64,000 nt of DNA, taken from positions 38,360,661 through 38,424,660 of the forward strand of contig BTRK01000002.1 in the NCBI GenBank assembly GCA_036245805.1, given 5' to 3'. Position numbers and translations under genes: made by a program. Of the stretch, positions 49,879 to 60,500 are shown piece after piece; position 1 is the stretch's first letter, and every line of letters begins with the position of its first letter. Origin of the DNA: Pristionchus mayeri (Eukaryota > Nematoda > Chromadorea > Rhabditida > Neodiplogasteridae). The notes under the pieces are model-generated. The model had not been told where the DNA came from and ran no database searches. It worked only from the letters and a program-made list of their open reading frames with translations.

Positions 49879-50775
49879 TTAGGTTGTCTCAAAAGTTTCT
49901 GACTATTTATTTTTTCAAGTTTGCTCTTGTCACCATCGGATGTTTCAATTTTCCTTTTAGCCCGAGTTAGGGTCTTTGTAGTGTAATACTACCATGCATT
50001 GAAATCTAAACTCTGATGCGTGGTATGAGAGAAATGAATTATTTTTGCCGAAAGGTCGAAATATGCATATTTTTGGCGCATTTTGCTGATGATGAATTCT
50101 CGAATAGGATTGCCCTGTTGATTCCGCCTGGCAAATGAGGGATAGGTCAAGGACTAATTGTTCAGATAACCTCGTAAAATACGGAAATCAATGCTTGCTT
50201 GGAACGGGAGATTGTGAAAATGGCATATTTTAATGCTTGAGATTCGACTTCCACATTTCGATACGCTAAACTCAGTAACGGATCGTTCAAATATCTACTA
50301 ATTCTAGTCATATATTTATTGGGGAAAGTACTTCACAAATCACCGCAAATGAGCTATCTCGGATCCTCAACACAAATCCTGGATCTATTGATGCTGCTTC
50401 GTGAATTACCAGCATGTGTATTTTTCAGATTGTGCGCACCCTATATACGTGGATATAACAGCACATCTATCAAATATGACTCGTTAATAACATGTTGGGA
50501 GTACTTCACAGAAGTGTATTAAATTTGCACCTCACACGGTTTTCCGAAGAATTTTGAACCTTTGAAAAGGTTAGTCCCTTTGAAATCTCGTTGAATTTCA
50601 GAGTGAATGGCGAGAATCTTACGAGCTCTTTAGGACTGATGTTATGTGCGCTAGATAGAGAACCCAAGCCTTTATATATGGTCGAAAACCAAAAGCAAAT
50701 CGGTCACCATCCAAGGACAGGACAGGTGAAAACATGAAAAAATGAAAATAGTCAGAAACTTTTGAGACAACCTAA
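49879..50775. mobile_element. Mariner-type element, 897 bp, TA flanks
   Basis: TTAGGTTGTCTCAAAAGTTT at the left is exactly inverted at the right (AAACTTTTGAGACAACCTAA), with TA on both sides (49877-49878 and 50776-50777). The interior frames show no transposase motif. It lies in an intron of the decayed receptor paralogue. Confidence 0.88.
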
Positions 50776-50777
50776 TA

Positions 50778-51188
50778 GTTTACGGTACTACCCCGATTTG
50801 TAAAATTTATTTTGGAAATTTCATTTTGTAAATGAATTTTTCGTAAAAACAAAAATTAGAAAAAATAATTTAGAAATTAACTTTTTGGAAAAAATAAAAT
50901 GAAAAAGAATAAATTGGAAATCCGTTTTTGGAAAGTCACGTTTTGGAAATTTTTTCGCTGATTACGGTATTTTTTGCTGCAAAGCCAGAACCGCGAAATA
51001 GAACGATTAAATCTAAACATTGAATTTGCATTATTTAATATATTTTTCTTTTTATATTAATAGTATCCTTAATGAAAATGATAATAAAGTAAAGGAAAAA
51101 TATGCCCCGCTTCGAATTTGACGATAAATGACGATTATGCGATAATCGTACTGCCGGTCGAAAGCGTGGGAAATCTTTACTAGCTCAC
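50778..51188. other. AT-rich gap, nothing recognised
   Basis: Tracts of A and T with GGAAATTT-type words. It lies between the 46-bp exon of the decayed receptor paralogue and the mariner-type element. No homologue of the missing exons was found. Confidence 0.4.
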
Positions 51189-52327
51189 CCGAGAACCCGC
51201 CGAGGACAATTATGTGTGAGAGAGGCGTGGGCATCTGTGATTTTTGGCTAAGATGTGTATTGAAATATTTCTCTCGATCTACCTTTTCGATAATGGCCGC
51301 CAGTAGTCTTAGGTTCTCCGTGAAATCAGAGTAGTTCTGAAAAAAATGACATCATCGAATTTCGGTTTCGCTGTGATGGCTTTGAAACTTTGCATCAATT
51401 GTCGTGCAAACATTTACGGGCGCATATCAAACATAGATTTGATCACCATCGTTGCAACCATCTTCGCGAATGTTTCCTCGAAATATGCTCTTGTATCTGC
51501 CGAAATGGAGTTCATATCCCCATTGATGAGTATGGGTGGCTGTAGGACGGAAGTTCTTAAGATGTTCATTGCTTGAGGGTAAGAATATCCTATTTTAGGG
51601 ACTAAGATTGTTAAATTGTTAGTTTGGTAGCCGTTCGCCATTATATTATTCTGATTTCACCTCGTGCAATTGCATACCTCATAAATATCGAAATTCATTT
51701 TTGAAATTAAAGTAATATTTTAGGAATATTTAGATGCTTGCCTCACTCTGTCGATGATCATGTTGGCGCCATCATCCGTACACGATCTAAAGTAAATTCG
51801 CGATGAAGTAAAACACATATTAATTTTAATTAAGCAAACATTATATAAAATCAATTGGAACCTCAGAACTGCCTGATTCCACAACGATCTCCATATTGGC
51901 CGCTCTTACACGTGTGAATCGCCGAGCCAAACGCAAGCGTACGGAATCGCAGGGGTCTCTGGAATATATTTGCTCGTTGACAGAAACCATTTACATAAGC
52001 CTAAAGTACCACGCTAGGAGTTGGCATTGTTTGAACATTTTGTTCATTTTTTTCATTTCCGAAAAAAAACACATCAGTACATCAATTATTTGCCCTACTG
52101 AAGCTTTTTAATTAATCAAAAAACCCTAAATGATAAAAGTTAGACATGCATGCCTTGCAGAAACGAAGTTGGCTGTAGTTTGCTGCAGAGGATTGAATTT
52201 TCCCTTGATAATTGTATCCCTTCATTCTTTCCTTGCGTGTTCTTTGATGGAAAATTCTGTGCATTTTGATCTTGTGCTGAGTCATTCTGATCACGATCCG
52301 GAGATTCAATGTCCTAAAACATCACGA

Positions 52328-55300
52328 TTATGGATTAAGTACGACTAAATTCAATTCCACCTTGGGTGACTCAGGATGAGTCTTCTTTCTTCGGCATATG
52401 ATTATCAATCCAATATGTAGGGCGATGACAGTGATGACTCCTAAGGCTATCACCAGAATTCCCCAACGGGGGAATCCAGAGCTGAAGTTATCATAATTAA
52501 CATAGTTACCCAAAATATTATGTGTTGTTATTGTACAATTTTTCTTTTTGAATAACATCTTCACGGACCTCTCCGGAACAGCTCCAGGCAGGGTAAAACT
52601 GAAATTAAGAACAATATATACGATATTTCGTCTACCGAGGCAAGTTTCAAATGAACTTGCATATTTTTGACTGTGTCCTAACATAATTTGATAAGCACAT
52701 ATTCTTTAGTGAATAGTAATATTCACAACAATATGAAAGAGAATAAATTACCTTCGTGCGCAGATAATCTGCCTTAATCGAGTTGTTTTCTCTAGTCCAA
52801 CCACGCTTCCATTCCGAGAACATTAAAGACATTAAACATTAAAGAGTATTACCTCTGAAAACAGCATCGATAGAGTCTCTGTATGGAAGCCCATTTGTCC
52901 ATGATAAATTTCCACTTTCTGATATGGTATTATCACACACATTTTATACATGTGTATTCTATACATTAATCACCTGTACATTGCAGGCCTATCCATAACA
53001 TTCCATACCATCTGAGACGTCCGTTTATCTGGAAAATGTGCATATTAAAGGATCTATATTAACCATTAACATGCGAGTTCGAGAGGATTGGGAGCATGTC
53101 TCCCTGGGAAGCGCAGATTTTTGAAGCGTCCTGAAAACCTTCATTCGGCTTTCTTATTATGTACATTGCAGGCCTATCCATAACATTCCATACCATCTGA
53201 TACACATACATGTTTGTTGAAGCTTGAGGCATCCTATATCGATCTGCACTGCCACTGATATGATAAAAAGGATCAGATGGGTGGAAAGTGATATTGTGAC
53301 TATGCGATACGCCGAAGAACAAGCAGGAGAAAGCAATATTTACAAAATGAATGAAAGAAGTGATCTGCTTCAATATACAGAACCCAGGTCTCCTAACCAG
53401 ACACGAAAAAGGTTCGATTTGAAACACAGTTCCTATCAGAAATTACCCGGGTCCTATTCTCATGGCGCCTGTATATCATGTTATTGGATCTGGTTAGAAA
53501 AAAAGTACATTGTTGTTTGTTACATGGATTGAAAGTGAGTGGCATGTGATGGGACCTGGGTTGCATGTCATGAGGTCTGGATAGCCAGATGACTCATCCA
53601 AATGGTGGAAACCTGTATAGTCTGTTCTGGAACTTTGTTGTCCGATTCGCAAAAGTGCACTTTTTCGGGACCTGGGTACGAACTTTGTAGGGGGGTATTG
53701 AAACAGCGCCAGAAGAAACACATCACACAAAATATTAGGAAGTTAGGGTGATAGGGAGCGGGAGGAAAATAAAGAAAAATCGGCATACCTTTCCCGTCAT
53801 CAGAAAATGAATCGTTGACATTTATTTCTCTATTTCATGAATTTTTTCGCGATGCGTCGCTCTTTAGAAAGAACGAGAGGCAAAAAAGGGAAAATAAAGT
53901 AAGAAATGGAATGCTCCTTCGCAAAATTTGAAAACTCGTGAATGCTATGAATTGAAAATTGATGTCCCTCAATTTAGCAAAATACATCATGAGTGTACGT
54001 CATTGATGTTCCTCTTAAAATCCCAGACGAAGTTGAGAAATGTCACAATATCTTTCCAGCGCCACTGCTGGTTATGGTAGACCCTCTCTCAAGGAAGAGG
54101 TACGGATTCGAAATGGACTCTCGGAACGAGATACATATGGTTCGAAAGTTGATCAAATTCTAATAACTTCATATTTTCAAATCATCTTTTTAAAAGTGCT
54201 GGCCAGCCTTAGATCAAGTTTCAAAAGTTTCACTAGCGAATTTTTCATTAGCGCTTTTATCCATTCTTTCGGCAATGCTAATTTTCTTTTGCTCATATTT
54301 TTTTTCAAAACGATTTGGATCAATACATACTAGAGTTCGTAATTCGAGTAATAGTCTCTTCATTTCCTACACTCTCTCATCACTCGAGTCTGTGAAGAGA
54401 CGATTACCCGAATTACGAACTCTAGTACATACCCACAATAGATAGCTGTCATACGAGATCAATTATATAGACGTATGCCTGATCTATTTGTGATCGTGGT
54501 GTTATTCATTGCATAACCCCTTGATCACACTTATGTATTGGTTGTAGATCAAAAGAGAGTCAGAACTTAAAAAAAAACTTTCCGAAAAATGAGCATGAGC
54601 AAAACAAAATGAATATACCCGGATTCGAAACATGAACTCTAAGCTCGCCGTTCCAAAGCTGTTACCACAAGACCATAGCTGGTTTCTGGATGTAGTGGAT
54701 ACAAGCGCTAATGAGAAAAAAGAAAAAAAATCGCTAAGGTACGACGTCACACGGACGTATTTGAGACGAGTTATATCGATTTTTAGAAAATATCAAAAAT
54801 CAAAGATCAGAGATCAAAGGTCAAATTTTGAAAGCTCTCATCAAGGGGTCACCAACAGTCAAGGTCCTATTTCACACGAATTAGATAGAGCGATTTGAAA
54901 AAAATCGTCACCGACAGACAGGCAGAGGTTATGATATTTATTTATGCATTAATTACAATATACTCGTATTTATTAATTAATAAAGTTGTCAAAATTGAAA
55001 AAAACAGGTACACATACATGTTATCCAGTGATGCAGCTCTTTTTGAGTGACGTGTTAAATTATCTTGATAGGTGTATAAACCATTACTCGGAATGCTGCT
55101 TCCAATTCTTTCTGGTATGCTAGTCTGTCAGGGTAGGAGAAGTGCGTGGTGCAGAGTTTAGTGCAGACGTCATTCGATTTCTCGCGTTTCGACAACAGAA
55201 GTACACAACTTCAATGTGTATTTTAAGATGATTTGATAAGGTAGATATTTTGGATTGATGAAGACTTACTCATTCACGCATTCCTCTACGTTATTCATCA

Positions 55301-56078
55301 CAGCGTATTTGCCAGTTTTCACACGAAGCTGGAAAATATTTTGATTTTATCACTAAGGATTGGACAGAGTAAATTGGATGAGGATTATGCAAATTGCTAG
55401 AAAACATACTCACATTATCTTCAGTATATATCTTTGCAAAATCTCAGCAAGTGTTCCTGCACAGATCCTTATTATCCATGTGGCAATAAATCACTAGGCA
55501 CCTCAATATTTTTTTTGGAAAAAAATCAAAGTCAAGTATGCACCCGATTCTTGCGAAATCATCGTCATCGTACAGGTCCTCATTCAAAATGTACTGAAAT
55601 GCACATCTTTTATATATTATTTTTTTAACGTTTTTCACCTAAACCTCAACCTTTGGGAATTTGCACACAGCTATTGATTAGAAAAAAGTGTCAGGGTGGA
55701 TGAAAATGTGCCTTAAATTTGACAATGACAAGTAAATCATTTAGCATGCTCTATCGCACGCAAGAGTGGTGAGGCGTGAGACAATCCCATATGAACTGGA
55801 TAGTAAATGTAAAGGGGAATACAAACAAAGATATAGGGAAAACCTGGAAAAATCTCGTCGACAGTGCCTATGCTAAATATAAAGTCCTGCTGTTTGCCTT
55901 GCAAATCGGCTCACAACTATACCCCGCCGAAGGCGATAGACCGTCGGTCTAGCTGTGTATAAGATATTACCTTCTGCATCTTTATTCCCCACTCATTGAA
56001 AGTTGCCCATCCTGGCCCGAGAGTAACGGCCGAGTCGGTATAATTGAAAATCGACAGGAGAAGGATGCACAAAAACAT
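52328..56078 (-). CDS. Type I membrane protein with C-type-lectin-like text, possibly decaying
   Basis: The first exon (56078-55971, 36 codons) encodes a signal peptide (MFLCILLLSIFNYTDSA) followed by GPGWATFNEWG. The next exons, 55593-55414 and 55328-55271, carry DFDFFPKKILRCLVIYC and VKTGKYAVMNNVEECVN. An exon near 55205-55090 has VCTKLCTTHFSYPD. A lectin-like piece (GFQDASKICASQGDMLPIL) is at about 53190-53063. The last exon contains the membrane anchor (GILVIALGVITVIALHIGLI) and a short basic tail (CRRKKTHPESPK). TGA at 55446-55444 interrupts the second exon between CRNTC and DFAKIYTEDN, although its splice sites are good. The exon order between 54900 and 53200 is uncertain. A role as a surface or secreted recognition protein is an inference from the lectin resemblance. 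Confidence 0.5.
52977..53212. repeat. Short direct duplication of an exon segment
   Basis: The block starting TGTACATTGCAGGCCTATCC occurs at 52977-53020 and again at 53160-53203, encoding QMVWNVMDRPAMY on the minus strand in both. It suggests a partial exon duplication in the lectin-like gene. Confidence 0.85.
53430..55080. other. Long intron or gap of the lectin-like gene
   Basis: No convincing exon. The area around 54600-54680 has a GGATTCGAAAC word like a tRNA B box but no cloverleaf. Holds the 96-bp palindromic MITE at 54330-54425. Otherwise AT-rich. Confidence 0.4.
54330..54425. mobile_element. 96-bp palindromic MITE, TA flanks
   Basis: CTAGAGTTCGTAATTCGAGT at the left is matched by ATTACGAACTCTAG at the right, with TA on both sides. 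The stem has a few mismatches and a loop of about 30 bp. A fragment with the same end lies at 45265-45290. Confidence 0.85.
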
Positions 56079-57572
56079 GTTTAAAAAAATGATTGCAGTT
56101 TCGTATTTTATAATGGCAACCGTGAGAAAAAATCAGTGCAAACGCTGCATCTGCATTTTTTAGAATATCATTTTTTGTGTGTTTTAATTTGTCTTAGAAT
56201 AGCAAGATGTATTATGCAATTAACTAGTTACATCATACTCGACTATGTGTGTTACCGCGAGAAGCAATGACAACATCGAGACAGATCGCCTTCCGTACCC
56301 TTCCAAATCTTGCAATGCAAATCGTTTTCACATTTTCACATATGATTCGAAACAGAGTAATCATGTGGGAAAAGCGAAAAATGTGCAAAAACTATATGGA
56401 ATGTGAACATTGATAACATTGAGCAGCACATTTCGAATACCTTTCTCGCTTTCGAGCTCTGCAAAAGCGAATCAAGCAAAATTCAAGCGAAGTCGATGCA
56501 TTAGCATGAATTAACAACCTATAAGATATTTCAAGTACGAGATTATTAACTAGTTTTATTTCTCACTTTCACTCTCATATACCTAAATCATGGAAAAACG
56601 GAAAATGCGTTGAATATCAGTTGAATATTTTGGTTCATTGATTGGCACGTGCACTATGTTCAATGTTTTGCTAGCAGTTCCCATATGTTCAAGTGACTGA
56701 AATGTCCGTTTCATAATCAGGAATGAGGAATCGTCTGACTCCCTCCAAACCACACGCTCTCTCGTCGATCAGCATGAGCGAGAGAGTGTATGATATGGAG
56801 ATAACGAGACCATTGCTCTCAGGAAGTATATAGTGATACCACGAATGACATCAGAATGCGGAATGAAGTGACGATTTGTGATGACTCTTCCATTCCTCTC
56901 GTTTAGAGCGAATGAATAACTACTATTGGCATTTCCTTTTCTCCGTTTCCTTTCAGTATAGCGCCCAATATGTGTTAGTTGGTCGGTATGAATCTTATTG
57001 AATACAAAAACAAGATAATTATGATTGGCGAATAATAATTTTGTGATAATGAAGTTACGATTGATTTTATAAGCTCGAGTGAACAAATTCAGAATATTTC
57101 TGAATTCAAAAGAGGGACAAACTAACTAAGAAGGCTAAACTGATTAGTATGGTCGTACTGGACAAATCGCAAAGAAGACTGTGAAATCAAATAAAACATA
57201 ATGATGTGTTCGTCAAAGGTGAAAATATTTTGGATTGTGTTTGAAAAATGTTAAGTGATTGTGCGAACTGCGCAGTGTCGTATACATCGCTTTATTCTCT
57301 ACGACGAAACGTGTGAAAATACTCGTAATTCTGCTCATGATAGTGGGTAAAAACATTGAGCAATAACTGAAAAATCGGGAAACGGTGGGGTAAAGTCACC
57401 GAGAAATCGCGAAATTGTCCATCTCGTCATCAGTGAAATACGCGAAAGTATGGAATGTAGTATACAAGGGGTAACACACGGCAACTTGACCAGATCTTAT
57501 TACAACGAGGGCCCTTCTCGATACGAGAGAGGGGCGGGCATACTTTAGGCTAATCGATAATTTGGGGGTAGG
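56079..57572. other. Intergenic region with a small palindrome
   Basis: AT-rich, no gene recognised. At 56747-56793 the CACACGCTCTCTCGTC...GAGCGAGAGAGTGT hairpin belongs to a small family that also occurs at 59038-59075 and 59961-60036. Confidence 0.5.
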
Positions 57573-60500
57573 TCAAGCGGCGCTTCCGTTCTCGCTCAGA
57601 GCAGGGCGAGCCATTGAGGGACGCTGGATGGGCAGGGCACCGCGCAGGTAGATGTTCGAGAAGGTCTCACGGAGCTGCAATGATTACTGTTTATTGGGTT
57701 ATTTTAACGGATTATCTGCGTTGAATACTCTCTCGGGATAAAGAGACGTTTTCAAAGACATAACTTGAAATGTAAAAAAAAACAATACTGACCTCCTTGA
57801 GGGAGACGACTCCGACGAGTCTTCCTCTCTCGGTGACGTACGCATGGTTGAGTCCCAGCAGGGAGAAGAGAGTGTGTACCTGAAAAACATTTTTTGGCTG
57901 ACGACTTCTTAGGTCTTAGAATTGTGATTCGTATCCATAGATTAATGATGCTCTTAATCCGCTTAGAATTAGGATAGGTCTAAGCTAATGAATCTGCCAC
58001 ATAAACATTCCAAATCAAGGCGATCTACGAAACCTTGAACAGTGAGGTTCCGTTGACGAGTTGGAAGGGCGCCGGGTCGATGGCTGCATCGTCGATGATC
58101 ACAGCGGATGCGAGCAGAGTCGCCCGCTCCATCACCGTTTGCTGCAAAATTGAGCATGAATGCATTTCTAGAGGATATCTGAGATAATTGTCGATCACTG
58201 ATTGCTGAATGATCACAATATTTAAATGATTATCATAGAAAATGAATCATGTTTATGATAAAATATTTGTTGCATTAATCGAAGACGCGTTAGCATTTCA
58301 AGAGCAATTTATGGTGAGGGAATTATGAGTAATAGTAGAGAAATTCACGTTAAAATTCAAAGATAATTGTATAATTATGCTGCGTTTGAAACATATTGAA
58401 ATGTGAAAGAAATGAGTAACTAATGACTGAATGAATTAGATTGTGCAAGAATTTGTTGGTAATATTTTTTTTTAAATTTCGTCTAAACAATTGGTTAGTC
58501 CAATAATTTTCAAGTAAATGAAGAGAGTGAAACATACTGGTGGCAGCTCAAGATGCGGCTCAGTTTGCCTGGATAGAAGCGGCGCCAGTGCTCCTGTAAA
58601 TAAACAATAATAATAACAACTAAAATATAATTAAAATAACTAAATTCATTAAATCATACTGTGGTGGCCTCCAGCGTCGTGCAGAGGCGAGTGCGCGAGC
58701 AGTGTGTTGCCAGATATGTTTCTGTAAAATGCTAGTTTAATTTTTTTTAGTTTTTTTGCATCTATTTATCACTGAATTCATTCTTGTTATACGAATGACT
58801 TGTCTATAATGATCATAAGCTTGTTGCGGAAATGAAAAATGTTTACTTGCCTATCAGTGAGATATGATGGCGTCGCAATCTGTCCAAGTCCAGTAGCATG
58901 AGAGGATTGCCTAAATGTATTTGAATTTCGAAAATAGAAAGACCATAATACCAACGACATTTCCGGTTAGAGAGAATCACCCCGTGGTTATTGTGCACAG
59001 CAAGCTCAACATGCATTAATCGTTTGTCTCTCAATACCACACGCTCTCTCGTCTATGAGCGAGATAGCATGGGGAATGGAGAGAGACAGACTAATAACAG
59101 TAGTTCACGGTACATAATCTTTGCTGCATGGGTTGCAGCTGTTTAGAGTGCGAATACGGATGAAAAAATCTGGATTTTTTCGTGGAAGATAATGGAAGAT
59201 AACATTATGCTTGGTCTCTCGTGTATCAGATAACGAGAGTAAAAAAACAGAATGGATAAAAAGTCTGACGAGAATCTCAAGACAGGAACTCAAGATTCCA
59301 TCCGTATTCGCCTCTCTGGATGCAGTGTAACTTACCTCGAATTATTCAAGGCTCGCATAGCCGGCAGGGAAACCACACTAGAAGAGGGATTAGTCAGGGG
59401 AGGATAAAGGGGAAGATGGGGGAAAGGAAGCAGGAAGCAGGGAACTGAAGATAGCGTCTAGTTATTTGTTGGATACTGTAGGGCTGTCGCTGGAATACTG
59501 TAGGTTGACATATGCAACTACGGTATTAATTGAAGTTCCACAGAAGTGTGAGCTAGGGTAGGTTGACAGTAATGTCTAGAACTGGTTAACGAATCAGATA
59601 AATGACGTTGGAGAAAAACTAAGTGAAAGAAAGTAGAAGTTATCAATACCAAGCATCAGGTTTCGTGTTGCGTTGCTTTCAAACGAGTGGGTAGAGATTA
59701 GTAACCTTCTCTCGGTAGCTATCATCGACACTAGTAACCTTCGGAAGGAGTGGATGGTCGAGAGCAGCTCGGAGGCGGTTCTCGATCTTCTCTTGTCCGT
59801 GTGCAGTGCAGGGTCGTGACCGAGCTTGTTGTAGAGGAGATAGACGAGGTAGCGACGGGAGACGGAACCGAGCAGGCACATCGATTCTGAAAGTGAACTT
59901 TGACCTTACTTAATGTATACCGTTCCTAGCAAATATTCGTATTAGTGAGGGCAAATCGGCGCGTGCTCTCCTCATTTCGTGTGCTCTCTCACCGGTCAGA
60001 CAAAGCGAGAGAGTGTGTGAAACGAGGAGAGCACGCCTCGCTTTGTCATCACTGATTCGTATCATTGATTGTTGATAAAAAACAATTGAGTTTCAGCAAC
60101 CACAATGAACCAAGGTAGGAACTTTCTGCAAAGTGTCCCGAGTAGGTTTCACAATGCTCATGTAATCAGTTCGGAGAAAAGGAGTCTATTAGCATCATGA
60201 CTGCAAGTTGAAAAAATAAATGGGCAATCGAGCTCACCCTTGTCGGTGACGAAGGGATACGAGCGCAGATGAGGAGTGGCGATAACCAAGTCTCGGAGTT
60301 CCTGGGATGAAACTGATAAATGAACACCGTATTCTTTATTGCTTTCACTCATTTGAAATGAATTATGCTGAAATAGTTAAGAGAGACTATCTGAGTGAAT
60401 GAAAATATGCTTGGCACTAGCGAAAAATCTAATTCCTCCATAATTGGCATACATGTAGAACTCAGTGAGTATACCTCATATATGGCTTACTTAGTGTTCT

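Larger units (their letters stand above)
49440..51960 (-). pseudogene. Inverted, decayed paralogue of the receptor-like gene at 35099-49013
   Basis: Matching exons in order on the minus strand: about 51960-51862 (ERPIWRSLWNQAVLR), about 51783-51743 (SCTDDGANMIIDR), 51555-51418 (LINGDMNSISADTR), 51336-51283 (FTENLRLLAAIIEK), 51234-51189 (PLSHIIVLGGFSG) and 49548 to about 49452 (FGGIVCSSNEIIEDTITI). The 54-bp and 46-bp exons have the same length as in the + strand copy. TAA at 51908-51906 interrupts the first exon where the paralogue has Ser. The exons equivalent to 38867-38988 and 39074-39185, and the membrane part, were not found. A mariner-type element sits between the last two exons. Confidence 0.65.

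Noticed and set aside
54590..54690. tRNA or tRNA-derived SINE on the minus strand
   Set aside because: Box A- and B-like words (TGTGGTAACAGC, TTTCGAATCC) are present, but neither the T stem nor the anticodon stem pairs, and no tail or target duplication was seen.
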